The notes under the pieces: generated by a model | What the model was told of the DNA's origin: nothing | Database searches by the model: none | What the model saw: only the letters and a program-made list of their open reading frames with translations | Shown: piece by piece, positions 26,975 through 37,279 of the stretch | Layout: every line of letters starts with the position of its first letter | Numbering within the stretch: position 1 is the first letter of the stretch | Translations under genes and position numbers: made by a program | Assembly: GCA_020445665.1 (NCBI GenBank) | Contig: JAGRGD010000106.1 | Span: 1-46,403, forward strand | Length of the DNA: 46,403 bases | Direction of reading: 5' to 3' | From: Rhodocyclaceae bacterium | Lineage (GTDB): Bacteria > Pseudomonadota > Gammaproteobacteria > Burkholderiales > Rhodocyclaceae

Positions 26975-27025
26975 GGTCTGGGGGCATTTGAATGGCGGTT
27001 CGCCAGACTAAGTGCCCGCAGACCC
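26974..27025. terminator. long hairpin between dinB-like gene and diguanylate cyclase
   Basis: Thirteen-base arms (26,974-26,986 and 27,013-27,025) pair with a single G-G mismatch. Inside the 26-base loop a second hairpin forms (TGGCG 26,993-26,997 with CGCCA 27,001-27,005). The first arm starts at the last base of the upstream stop codon. It lies between convergent genes, so a bidirectional terminator is likely. No U-tract is present. Confidence 0.5.
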
Positions 27026-27050
27026 CAGGCGCCACCGCCGCCGGCCGCCG

Positions 27051-27969
<919 letters not shown>

Positions 27970-27980
<11 letters not shown>

Positions 27981-30750
27981 CCAGAGTCTCCCCGTTGGTG
28001 CGGCTCAGCTCCGCCGCCAATTCGTCGACGATGCGCTCGGCCATTTCGAAATCGAAGGCATGTACCCGCTCGGTCAGACGCGAAAAGCAGTCTGCGGCGC
28101 GCCCGTCGAGGGAAATCTCGAGGGGGTCGAGCAGGGAGACGGCGCTGAAGCTGCCCGCCTGCACGGCTGCGCGCAGGGTGTCGATGCGCGCCTGGAGCTG
28201 CGAGCGCTCGGCCGGCGTCGCGGCTGCGCCCGGAGCGGCTGCCGGACCGAGCCCCCGAACCGCCTGCACGAGGCGCAGGAACTCGGCCTCGGCCAAGGCG
28301 ACCGCGCGGCCTGCCCCGCCGCCGCTGTCGAGGGCGCGCTCGATCTCGCCGACCCGCTGGGTCAGCGCTGTGGCGCCGAGGTTGGCGGCGCTCCCCTTCA
28401 GGTTGTGGGCGACTCGGCCGGCGGAGGCGATGTCGCCCTCGGCGATCTGGCGCCGCAACTGCTCGAAGGACTGGGCATGATCGTCGCAGAACTCGACGAG
28501 CAGGCGCTGATAGAGGTCCTGCTTGCCGCCCACCCTGGCCACGCCACCCGCCACATCGAGACCGGCCAGTTCGAGCGGCACGCGGGGGCTCGCGACATCG
28601 GACGGCGCGTCCGTCTGCGGGCGACCGGCGTGCCCGATCCAGCGCTCGATGCAGCCCGCGAGCAGGTCGGGATCAACCGGCTTGGTGAGATGATCGTTCA
28701 TGCCGGCGGCGAGGCACTGCTCCCGATCCTCGGGCCGGCTGTGTGCCGTCAGCGCGACGATCGGCAGGCTGAGACGGTCGTGGTGCTCGCGAATTCTCGC
28801 GGTGGCCTGGTAGCCGTCCATGCGCGGCATCTGCAGGTCCATCAGGACCAGGTCCACCGGCTGCGTCGCCAGACGCTCGATCGCCTCGACGCCGTCCACC
28901 GCGTCCACCACCTCGAGCCCGAAGCCGACGAGCATCTCGCGCATGATGCGCAGGTTGATCGGGTTGTCGTCCACGACGAGAACACGGCCACCGTTCGGCC
29001 AGTGGAGCTGCGCCCGTGCCGGCTCAGGCGGCGTGCCGGGCCCCTCCGACGCGGGTCGCTCGGCGATCCCCAGCAGGATCGTGAAGTGGAATGTGCTGCC
29101 CTTGCCGGGCTGGCTCGTCACACCGATCTGCCCCCCCATCAGCTCCACCAGGCTGCGGCAGATCGCCAGCCCGAGGCCCGTGCCGCCATAGCGCCGCGTG
29201 GTGGAACTGTCCGCCTGGGAGAAGGACTCGAAGAGCCGTGGCACGGCCTCCGGCTCGATGCCGATGCCGCTGTCCGACACCTCGATACGCAGTTCGAAGG
29301 CGTCGGGGCGGGCATCCGCCAACCGGGCGACCAGGCGCACCGTGCCCTGGTCCGTGAACTTGATGGCATTGCCGACCAGGTTGACCAGAATCTGGCGGAG
29401 CCGATGCGGATCGCCCTCCGCCCACTCGGGAATCGAATCGCCAACCTCGACGGAAATCGCCAGCCCCTTGCGCTGCGCGAGCGGCGTGAACAGTTCGCCC
29501 ACGTCCTTTAGCACGTCATCCGGGCAAAACACGATCTGCTCCAGTTCAAGCCGCTGCGCCTCGAGCTTGGAGTAGTCGAGGAGACCATTGATGACGTCGA
29601 GCAGGGCGTCGGTCGCCTTCCGGATATTGGTCAGATAGTTGCGCTGCCGGTCATCGAGCGAGGTCTGCTCCGCCAGATGGCAGAAGCCGAGCACCGCATT
29701 GAGCGGCGTGCGGATCTCGTGGCTCATATTGGCGAGGAACAGGCTCTTGACCCGCGTGGCCTCTTCCGCGGCGTCGCGCGCCACGATGAGCTCGCGTTGC
29801 ACGTCCTTGAGCGGGGTCACGTCGGCGTAGCTGAGGATCTGCGCCGGCGTGCCGAGGAACTCGACCGCCCGCGACGAGGCCAGCACCCAGTGGCGCCGGC
29901 CGTCCTGGCCCTCGATCTCGACCTCCCGCGCACCGGGTTCGGCGTCGTCCCGACCCGGCGGCCCCAGCAGCGGGGTCCGGCCCTGTTGCTCCCGCTGCAG
30001 TTCACGCGCCACCAGACCCGGCAGGCCGGTCTCCTTGACCCCAAAGAGTTCGGCCGCCGCGCGATTCCCCTGCAGCACGACCCCGTCGCCACGACGCACC
30101 AGGGCCATCGGCAGGGGCGCCGCGTCGAAGATCGCCCGCAGGTTGCGCTCGCTCGCCGCGATATTGCGCAGGAGGCTCACCACCGACCACCAGATGCCAC
30201 CGATGACGACCATCAGCAGCGCCGCGCCGAACCACAGCTTGTCGCGGACGTCGGCCTTGATGTCCTCCATGAACTGCATGTTGGCGCGGAAGTGGGCAAT
30301 ACCCAGCAGCTCGGGCGAATCGCGTCCGAACAGGGGCACATCCACCGGCAGGCAGTCGGTGCAGGCGACGCGGCCCTTGGCCAGGTTGAACACCCCCCGC
30401 GGGACGGCCAGCACCTCGTAGTCGAACTCGACCGAGAGGCCGACGAAGAGCTGCTCGCCGGAGGTCGGTTCGCGGGCGATGAGGATCTCGTCCATGACCC
30501 CGGAGAGTCGCCGGTGGCCGGCGTCCGGGTCCGTCAGGTCGATCGCATCGGCCAGCAACTGCGCCTGGGAATTCGCCAGTGCCCGGGCGCTGGCCTGGGC
30601 ATTAGCGTCGAGCTGGGGGGCCAGCACCGCGAACCAGTAGTAGGCGATCAGGACCCCCAGGCTCACCGCCAGGCCCAGGAACAGCGGCGTCACCGCCACA
30701 CCGGCCGGTAGACGACGACGCCAGGAGAATCGCGGCTCAGTGCGTTTCAT
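27970..30750 (-). CDS. hybrid sensor histidine kinase (TM-PAS-HK-REC-HPt)
   Basis: A 926-residue inner-membrane sensor. Two transmembrane helices (about 20-42 and 170-192) bracket a periplasmic domain of some 125 residues, which holds a CxxC (ACTDC). A PAS domain follows (FDAAPLPMALVRRGDG). The kinase core has His344 in MSHEIRTPLN, an N-box NLVGNAIKFT, G1 DSGIGI and YGGTGLGLAI. A receiver domain (VLVVDDNPIN, Asp638 in LMDLQMPRMDG) and a C-terminal HPt domain (His782 in AHNLKGSAANLG) complete a His-Asp-His relay. The final Asp is probably in the downstream GGDEF regulator. The start overlaps the YfiR-like gene by 14 bases, suggesting joint function with that exported protein. Confidence 0.93.
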
Positions 30751-31339
30751 AACGCTCCGCGATCTTCAGGAAGAAGGGCTTGATGCGCAGGCCGGTCGCC
30801 TCGACCGCATCGATGTTGAGGTAGGGCAGGACCCGGTCGCTGACCACCATGCCGGCCGTGATCCCCCGCTCCACGTCCCCTTCGAAGGGAGAGAAACTGA
30901 GGCGCCGGTGCCGCTGGCTGAAGGCCCGGATCGACACCAGATCGTCGCCCAGCCGCTGGACCACGAATACGCCGGCCGCCTGCGCGCCCGGATAGCTGGC
31001 GAGTTCGCCGACCGTCAGGATCTCGACCGCGATCGGCATGTCGCGGATGCGTCCCCGGTCGTTCAGCATCGCCGCCAGGCGCTCGGCCAGGGCAGCCTCG
31101 TCGCGATGCACCAGGAGTAATTTCAGGACGCCGTCCGAGGGCAGCTTGTCGCCGATGTCCTGGTCGGCGGCAAGCACCGCCGGGAAGAGCTTGATGCCCA
31201 CCGCGACGCGGCGCGCATCCGCCTCGTCGGCCGCGATCGCGCCCAGCCAGGGGGAGCCGAGGACAAGCGCCGCCGCAGCCATGCCGGCCACCATGCGCTT
31301 CAGTCTTCGGCCAAACCCCTGTGCCACTTCAATCCCCAT
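30737..31339 (-). CDS. exported YfiR-like (DUF4154-like) protein
   Basis: A 200-residue protein with an N-terminal signal peptide (hydrophobic VAGMAAAALVLGSPWLGAIA, cut about residue 37). The mature part has alternating beta/alpha character. Its end, VSDRVLPYLNIDAVEATGLRIKPFFLKIAERY, resembles the C-terminus of YfiR-type DUF4154 proteins, which are periplasmic regulators of membrane diguanylate cyclases. The similarity is weak and judged by eye. The setting supports it: the gene overlaps a sensor kinase and sits in an operon with a TonB-dependent receptor and a GGDEF protein. It could instead be a substrate-binding-like sensor partner. A shorter start at Met16 is possible. Confidence 0.5.
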   Translation of the reverse strand: MGIEVAQGFGRRLKRMVAGMAAAALVLGSPWLGAIAADEADARRVAVGIKLFPAVLAADQDIGDKLPSDGVLKLLLVHRDEAALAERLAAMLNDRGRIRDMPIAVEILTVGELASYPGAQAAGVFVVQRLGDDLVSIRAFSQRHRRLSFSPFEGDVERGITAGMVVSDRVLPYLNIDAVEATGLRIKPFFLKIAERYETH

Positions 31340-31374
31340 TTGCCTCGCCGGACCGAGAAGGCCCGCCGGGCCGC

Positions 31375-33321
31375 TCAGCTCCGGCCGAGGGTGCCCTCCA
31401 CACCCCGGCAGAAGCCATTCAGCTCCACATACGCGCGCCCGCCGACGGCGCCGCTGACGCTGGACGCGCCTTCCCAGTATTCAGGCCCGGCCCAGAAGCC
31501 GTGCTTGGCCCGCAGCTCCTGGTCCCGCACCATCGGCTGCACGTCGAAGACCTCACCATTGACCGTCACACGCCAGCCCGACGGGTAGGTGCAGCCGGTA
31601 TGCGGACTCTTCCACTGCCCCAGCACCTCGACGGCAAACTCGTGCCCCGCCAGCGGACGGGTCCGACCCTGGGCATCGGTGATCGAGCCCGACCGCTCCA
31701 CTTCATTCGCCTTGCCGAGGATGTCGTAGAGCATCATCTGGCGACCGTCGTCGAGTTCGATCGCGAACCACTGCCAGCCCTTGACGATCGCCTGGTAGAG
31801 CTCGCCATACTGACGATCAAACCAGCTGCTACCACTTACGGTGTAGGTCTTGCCATCGACCGTGATGGTACCCCGAGTCTTCATGTTCACCCGTGAGTAG
31901 TAGTACGTGTAGCCACCAAATCGATAGGGGTGGGCATCGCCGCCGTAGTGCATCGCTACCGGCTTGCTCGCCTCGAGTTCGAGATCGAGGACGTAGCCGC
32001 CCACCTCGCTGTGGAGATGGTCGCGGGCGTTGTCGCCCACGGCACGGATGATGTCGCCGGGCCCGGCCGCCAGCTCGAACCGGTTCCGGGTGCTGGCCGG
32101 CAGGTGAAACTTGAGGTGCTCGGCAAAGTGGAAGCTGTCGTTCTCGACATCGGTGATCGCCACCTGGGTCAGCTGGTCGCGCATGAAGAGGAAGCTGTCG
32201 AAGGTGAAGAAGACCACTTCGAAACCGAACTTGCGGCCTTCCTCGGTCTCGAGATGTCCGGTCCAGTACCACCACTGCACGTCCTGACTCGGCAGGAAGG
32301 CGTCGTCGGCCGGCAGGTCCACCGGACCGATGAGCCCCTTGTCCGGCACCAGCGCCACCGCCGCCGCACCGGCCAGCCCGGCCGCCAGCAGTAGGCCTGC
32401 AAGGGCGCGACGCGAGAGCTGGATGCCGGAAGCCACCACGTCGCCAATGCGGCGCAGGCCCGGCCCGAAGCGATAGGCCCACAGGAAACCCGCCATGCCG
32501 AGCAGCGTGAAACCGGGCAGGACGATGGCGAGTTCCGGCGTCTGACGATGCAGGTCGCCGGCGAAAAGGATCAGCAGCGAGGCGCCGTAGATGAACAGGG
32601 GTGCGGCCAGGCTCGCCAGCGACAGGGGTCGGTTGCCAGCGAACTGCCGCAGCCGCGCAAGCACCGGAAGCAGCGCGAGCCCGAACAGGGTGGCCACCAG
32701 CACCGTGTCGTCGACGAAGGCGCGGGACTCGAGCCACAGGTAGCCCAGCATCACCGCCACGAAGCAGCCAAAAGCCAGCGGAATGGCGAACCAGGGTGCC
32801 GCGGCCTGGAACCAGGTCGCGTTGGGTCCGTATCGCTGCAGGAGCCCGAGCCACGCCGTGAAGCACGCGACAATGACGAACCAGCCCACATAGTTCGTCC
32901 AGGGAATGCCGAACCACGCGCCGGGCAGTTCCCAGACCCAGAAGCCGAGCGACACGAAGGCCGGGTCCGAGACGAAGTCGAGCGCAGCAGCCAGCAGGGC
33001 CGCGACGATGGGCGCCAGCCACGGGCGCACATCGAGGGCGCGAACCGTCGCCAGCACCGCGTACAGGATGGTGCCCCAACTGAGCACCACCCCCAGCGGC
33101 ACCGGACCGGGCAGCGCCACCAGCGCCTGGGTGTAGTGGTACGGCGCCGCGGCCTTCGACACCTGCGAGAACTCGATCAGGTAGCCGTAGGCGATGGCCG
33201 CCGGCATGACCCAGAAGAGCTTGCGATCGTGGCGCCAGACGTGAACCAGCAGCACGAGCGTCAGCAGGTAGTTGGCTGCCTGCAGCGCAATGAAGCCGTC
33301 GGACGGATTCAGGGACGTCAT
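31375..33321 (-). CDS. fusion: CruF-like carotenoid membrane domain + AttH/CrtC-like lipocalin domain
   Basis: A 648-residue two-part protein. Residues 1 to about 315 are a multi-pass membrane domain. The first 170 residues (YLLTLVLLVHVWRH; DFVSDPAFVSLGFWVWELPG; WFGIPWTNYVGWF) match the CruF/DUF422 carotenoid-biosynthesis family. After a last helix (LAGLLLAAGLAGAAAVALV) a soluble domain of about 320 residues begins with DVQWWYWTGHLETEEG, the start typical of AttH/CrtC-like carotenoid 1,2-hydratase proteins, and runs to the C-terminus. CruF and CrtC both add water to carotenoid ends, but no other carotenoid gene is nearby, so the substrate is unknown. ATG 33,321. It lies in an operon with the TonB-dependent receptor upstream and signalling genes downstream. 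Confidence 0.75.
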   Translation of the reverse strand: MTSLNPSDGFIALQAANYLLTLVLLVHVWRHDRKLFWVMPAAIAYGYLIEFSQVSKAAAPYHYTQALVALPGPVPLGVVLSWGTILYAVLATVRALDVRPWLAPIVAALLAAALDFVSDPAFVSLGFWVWELPGAWFGIPWTNYVGWFVIVACFTAWLGLLQRYGPNATWFQAAAPWFAIPLAFGCFVAVMLGYLWLESRAFVDDTVLVATLFGLALLPVLARLRQFAGNRPLSLASLAAPLFIYGASLLILFAGDLHRQTPELAIVLPGFTLLGMAGFLWAYRFGPGLRRIGDVVASGIQLSRRALAGLLLAAGLAGAAAVALVPDKGLIGPVDLPADDAFLPSQDVQWWYWTGHLETEEGRKFGFEVVFFTFDSFLFMRDQLTQVAITDVENDSFHFAEHLKFHLPASTRNRFELAAGPGDIIRAVGDNARDHLHSEVGGYVLDLELEASKPVAMHYGGDAHPYRFGGYTYYYSRVNMKTRGTITVDGKTYTVSGSSWFDRQYGELYQAIVKGWQWFAIELDDGRQMMLYDILGKANEVERSGSITDAQGRTRPLAGHEFAVEVLGQWKSPHTGCTYPSGWRVTVNGEVFDVQPMVRDQELRAKHGFWAGPEYWEGASSVSGAVGGRAYVELNGFCRGVEGTLGRS

Positions 33322-33385
33322 CGGGGCTGACCTCGTATTGTTGTTATGGGTGGTGCTGAGCGCCGCGGGTTACGGCGCCCGGGGC

Positions 33386-35515
33386 CTACATCCGGTAGCT
33401 CAGCTGCAGCCACACAGCCCGCCCCGCCTGACGGTAGTCGCCAGGATACGAGACGAAAGGCTGACCGATGATGTCGAGGGTCAGGAAGGCCGGATGGCGG
33501 ACCGTCTCGTCGAACAGGTTGCTGACGCCGAGCCGCAGGGTCAGCCCCGGCACGCCCAGATCGCGCATGGATGCCGCCAGGTCCACCGTCTCATAGCCGT
33601 CGAGGGCCTCCCGCCCGTCGCCGGTCTCCCGTTCGCGCTCACCGACATGGCGCAACCACAGCGCGACCGAGCGCTTCGAGTCGGGCTGATACCACAGCAC
33701 CAGGTTGGCAAGGCGGTCGGCCGCACCGGCCACCGAGTCGCCGCTGCCGTCCTGGGCGGTGTCGGAGAGGGTCAGGTTGCCCTCGAGCTTGAAGCTGTCG
33801 CCGAGGCGATGCATGGCCTCGACCTCGACGCCCCGGGTGCGCACCCCATCGACATTGACGAAGCCCAGGATGCCGCTATCGACGATCAGGTCGTCGAGCC
33901 TCGAGTGGAAGCCGGTCAACCGGAACTCGGCGCTGTCCGACTTGAAGATGTAGGCCAGTTCGCTGGTGCGGATGGTTTCGGGCGCGAGTTCGGGCGTGCG
34001 TGTCAGCGCCGGCGCCTGCTCGCTGGAGAATGCGGCCTCATAGAAGGTCGGCGGCCGGAAGGCCTCGGCATACTGGGCCTTGACGACGTTGCGATGGTCG
34101 AGGCGCCACACCGCGGCGAGGCGTGGGGAGGTGTTGTCGCCAAAATCATCGTAGTCGTCGTAGCGCACGCCGGCGGTGAGCGTCACCGACTCGACCGGAC
34201 GGTATTCATCCTGCAGCGTGAGGCTCAGGATGCGGCGGTCGGTGTCCTCGGACACCCAGGGAACGCCCTCCTCGAGGCCCACCCGGACCGGCGTGGCAAC
34301 CGGCTCGAGGGTCTGGGGATGGACGTTGTTGAGCTGCCACGAGTCACCGACCGAGATCCGTGCGATGCCGATCCCGGCGAGAATGCGGTGATCCTGCCAG
34401 CCCTCCCAGACCAGGTCCCCGTTGGCGGAAAGCCGGTGCTCCTCGTAATAGCCCTCCGAGAGGTAGCCATTCGGCAGCAGGGTGGGCTGGAAGGCGGCAT
34501 TCAGCCAGGTGAAGTTGGCTGGCAGCAAGCGGATGCCGAAGTGGTTCTCGTAGTACTGCCAGCCCAGGTCCAGCGAGGCGTGGAGATCGTCGGCGACGGA
34601 CCAGTCGGCCTTGCCGTTCAGCATCAGGTAGCGGTTGCGATAGTCGATGCCCCGCTCGTCGGCCGCGTCGAGCACGTTGATGGTGCCGTAGTGGTCGCCG
34701 TTGCCGTCCTCGAGGTAGCTGAACGACAGGGACAGGGCCTCGTGATAGAGGTCGAAGAGGAAGCTGCGCTGCTCCATCGTGTCGTCCACCGGGCCCGGCG
34801 CATTCGACAACACCTGCTGGGGCGCATTGTTGCCCCCGTGAAGCGCGTCCCGCCCGCTGTCGACGCCAGCGCCGCCTGTCTGCCAGCCGCCAAGGCTGAC
34901 ACTGCCGCCACTGCGCGGCCCGTTCGACCAGTGGGCGAAGCCACCGGCGCCGTAGGTATCGAAACGTCCGGCGCGCACGAAGACCCCGTCCGATTCCTTG
35001 CGGGTGACCACGTTGAGCACCCCGGCATAGGCAAACTCCCCGTGCACCGCAGACCCTGGCCCGCGCACGACCTCCAGCCGGGCGACCTGCTCGAGCGGCA
35101 TGTTCAGGACCGGGTTGGCGTTCGCCGACAGGGCGGAGTTCATGGCCCGGCCGTTGAGGAGAATCTTCATGTTGCCGGACGCGAAGGAGCCGCCGACACC
35201 ACGGACCAGGGTCTGGCGACCGCCGATCTGGTCGGTGGAGGGCTCGACACCCGGCACCAGGCGCAGGGCCTCCCAGACCGTGCGCGCCCCGATCGCCTCC
35301 ATTTCATCCCCATGCAGGACCGTCACCAGGCCAGGCACGTAGTCGGCGTTGAGCCGCGTCTTGGTCGCGATCTCGGTCTGCTCCTCGAGCACGGCCAGCA
35401 GGTCCTGCAACTCCTCGGCCTCGCTGGTTGCGGCACATGCAGAACCCGCAGCGGCCCCCGCCGCCACGAGCCAGGCGCCCGCAAGGCGATGCGCAAATCG
35501 GAAATTCGTTCTCAT
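33386..35515 (-). CDS. TonB-dependent outer-membrane receptor
   Basis: A 709-residue outer-membrane protein with a signal peptide (cut about ACAA, residue 30) and a plug domain. The plug contains LVTVLHGDEMEAIGARTVWEALRLVPGV, RQTLVRGVGG and the RLEVVRGPGSAVHG block that ends it. The rest is beta-barrel with alternating aromatic strands, ending LQLSYRM; the last residue is Met rather than the usual Phe. ATG 35,515 is preceded by AAGGGGGG. The barrel is in the vitamin B12/siderophore/colicin-receptor size class, but the ligand cannot be told. No anti-sigma signalling extension is seen. As first gene of the operon it may feed a signal to the YfiR-like protein and sensor kinase, or simply be co-regulated. 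Confidence 0.9.
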   Translation of the reverse strand: MRTNFRFAHRLAGAWLVAAGAAAGSACAATSEAEELQDLLAVLEEQTEIATKTRLNADYVPGLVTVLHGDEMEAIGARTVWEALRLVPGVEPSTDQIGGRQTLVRGVGGSFASGNMKILLNGRAMNSALSANANPVLNMPLEQVARLEVVRGPGSAVHGEFAYAGVLNVVTRKESDGVFVRAGRFDTYGAGGFAHWSNGPRSGGSVSLGGWQTGGAGVDSGRDALHGGNNAPQQVLSNAPGPVDDTMEQRSFLFDLYHEALSLSFSYLEDGNGDHYGTINVLDAADERGIDYRNRYLMLNGKADWSVADDLHASLDLGWQYYENHFGIRLLPANFTWLNAAFQPTLLPNGYLSEGYYEEHRLSANGDLVWEGWQDHRILAGIGIARISVGDSWQLNNVHPQTLEPVATPVRVGLEEGVPWVSEDTDRRILSLTLQDEYRPVESVTLTAGVRYDDYDDFGDNTSPRLAAVWRLDHRNVVKAQYAEAFRPPTFYEAAFSSEQAPALTRTPELAPETIRTSELAYIFKSDSAEFRLTGFHSRLDDLIVDSGILGFVNVDGVRTRGVEVEAMHRLGDSFKLEGNLTLSDTAQDGSGDSVAGAADRLANLVLWYQPDSKRSVALWLRHVGERERETGDGREALDGYETVDLAASMRDLGVPGLTLRLGVSNLFDETVRHPAFLTLDIIGQPFVSYPGDYRQAGRAVWLQLSYRM

Positions 35516-35575
35516 TACCCCCCCTTGCAACCGTTTCTGGTTCTCCCCTGCCCTATCATTCCAGTCGACACGGGA

Positions 35576-35595
35576 CGGCGTCATTTACGACGCCG
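35576..35595. promoter_or_regulatory. palindrome in divergent receptor/flavin-reductase promoter region
   Basis: Perfect 7-bp arms CGGCGTC (35,576-35,582) and GACGCCG (35,589-35,595) are separated by 6 bases. It lies midway in the 158-bp gap between the receptor gene (leftward) and the flavin-reductase gene (rightward). Spacing suits an operator for a dimeric regulator, but no regulator gene is adjacent. It could also be a leader hairpin. Confidence 0.3.
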
Positions 35596-35673
35596 CAGCG
35601 CATAACCTTAGCCGTAGGCCGGTCCGCATAGCCACCCGATGGCGGCACGCCGCCACGCAGCCCCCTTCACCCG

Positions 35674-36294
35674 ATGACTGACACGCGCCACTTCTACCGC
35701 CCGCGCGATGGCCATGGCCTCGCCCACGACCCGTTCAATGCCATCGTCGGACCGCGGCCGATCGGCTGGATCTCGACCCGCAGCCCGGACGGAATCGACA
35801 ACCTCGCGCCCTACAGCTTCTTCAATGCCTTCAACTACACGCCACCGATCATCGGGTTCGCGTCGTTGGGCTACAAGGACAGCGTGCGGAATATCGAGGC
35901 CACCGGGGAGTTCGTCTGGAACCTCGTCACCGAGCACCTCGCCGAAGCGATGAACACCAGTTGCGCCGCCGTCGCACCGGAAGTGAGCGAGTTCGAACTG
36001 GCCGGTCTGGCCGGGGTGCCTTCGCGTCTGGTCGCGCCGAAGCGCGTCGCGGAGAGCCCCGTCAACTTCGAGTGCCGGCTCAGCCAGCTGCTACGGCTTG
36101 AGACAGCAGGCGGCACCGCACTGGAAACCTGGCTGGTGCTCGGTGAGGTGATCGGCGTGCATCTGGCGCCCGACCTGATCCGTGACGGCATCTACGACAC
36201 GGCCGGCGCCCGCCACGTCCTGCGCGGAGGGGGTCCGGCCGACTATTTCACGATCGGGCCGGCCCAGCGTTTCCGCATGACCCGACCCGACTGA
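35674..36294 (+). CDS. flavin reductase-like FMN-binding protein
   Basis: A 206-residue protein of the flavin-reductase-like split-barrel family. FNAIVGPRPIGWISTRSPDGIDNLAPYSFFNAF is the typical FMN-binding start. GEFVWNLVTEHLAEAMN and VNFECRLSQLL are further family blocks. Members reduce FMN/FAD or support partner oxygenases; a specific partner is not visible here. ATG 35,674. It is divergent from the TonB receptor and ends 4 bases from the end of lipA on the opposite strand. Confidence 0.87.
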   Translation: MTDTRHFYRPRDGHGLAHDPFNAIVGPRPIGWISTRSPDGIDNLAPYSFFNAFNYTPPIIGFASLGYKDSVRNIEATGEFVWNLVTEHLAEAMNTSCAAVAPEVSEFELAGLAGVPSRLVAPKRVAESPVNFECRLSQLLRLETAGGTALETWLVLGEVIGVHLAPDLIRDGIYDTAGARHVLRGGGPADYFTIGPAQRFRMTRPD

Positions 36295-36298
36295 CGCC

Positions 36299-37246
36299 TC
36301 AGACGACGCCGGCGCCGTGGGCCTGCATGTCGGCCCAGTAGCTGGAGCGCACCATCGGTCCACAGGCGGCGTTCTTGAAGCCCATCGCCAGCGCCTCTGT
36401 CTCGAAGTGCTTGAAGGTGTCCGGATGCACGTAGCGCAGGACCGGCAGGTGGCCGCCGGAAGGCTGCAGATACTGCCCGATGGTGAGCATTTCCACGTCA
36501 TGGGCGCGCAGGTCGCGCATCACCTCGAGGATCTCGTCGTCGGTCTCGCCCAGGCCCACCATCAGGCCGGACTTGGTCGGTACGTCGGGGTTGCGGGCCT
36601 TGAACTGCTTGAGCAGGTCGAGGGAGTACTGGTAGTCGGAGCCGGGGCGGGCCTGCTTGTAGAGGCGCGGGACCGTTTCCAGGTTGTGGTTGAGCACGTC
36701 CGGTGGCGCCTGGTCGAAGATCTCGAGGGCGATCTCCATCCGTCCGCGGAAGTCCGGCACCAGCACCTCGATGCGCGTCTTCGGTGAGGCGGCGCGGGTT
36801 TCCCGGATGCAATCGACAAAGTGCTGGGCGCCACCGTCGCGCAGATCGTCCCGGTCCACCGAGGTGATGACCACGTAGTTGAGGCGCATCGCGGCGATGG
36901 TCCCCGCCATATCCCGCGGCTCGTCGGCGTTCAGCGGCTCCGGCCGACCGTGCCCGACGTCGCAGAACGGGCATCGGCGGGTGCAGATGTCACCCATGAT
37001 CATGAAGGTGGCCGTGCCCTTGCCGAAGCACTCATGGATGTTCGGGCAGGACGCCTCCTCGCAGACGGTGTGCAGCTTGTGATCGCGCAGGGTCGCCTTG
37101 ATCTCGTTGAAGCGCTCGGCCTCCTCGCCGGCCCCCAGCTTGATGCGGATCCACTCGGGCTTCTTGAGCCGCTCGGCGGGCACGATCTTGATCGGGATGC
37201 GGGCGGTCTTCTCGGCACCGCGCTGCTTGCGCGAAGGTCCTTCCAT
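36299..37246 (-). CDS. lipA: lipoyl synthase
   Basis: A 315-residue radical-SAM enzyme that inserts two sulfurs into octanoyl groups on lipoyl domains. The auxiliary cluster motif [12 protein letters not shown] (Cx4Cx5C) and the radical-SAM motif CTRRCPFC are both complete, followed by VGHGRPEPL and [26 protein letters not shown] and the C-terminal [13 protein letters not shown] plus SSYWAD (with the distal RSS serine) are all present. It is co-directional with lipB, 33 bases downstream of it, and follows the common betaproteobacterial order ybeD-lipB-lipA. Confidence 0.97.
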   Translation of the reverse strand: MEGPSRKQRGAEKTARIPIKIVPAERLKKPEWIRIKLGAGEEAERFNEIKATLRDHKLHTVCEEASCPNIHECFGKGTATFMIMGDICTRRCPFCDVGHGRPEPLNADEPRDMAGTIAAMRLNYVVITSVDRDDLRDGGAQHFVDCIRETRAASPKTRIEVLVPDFRGRMEIALEIFDQAPPDVLNHNLETVPRLYKQARPGSDYQYSLDLLKQFKARNPDVPTKSGLMVGLGETDDEILEVMRDLRAHDVEMLTIGQYLQPSGGHLPVLRYVHPDTFKHFETEALAMGFKNAACGPMVRSSYWADMQAHGAGVV

Positions 37247-37279
37247 CGAAATGCTCCGTGTTCTCGGTGAGGCCGGCCT

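Noticed and set aside
35516-35673. Cobalamin riboswitch upstream of the TonB receptor
   Set aside because: The gap is too short for the full aptamer and no B12-box pattern was found.
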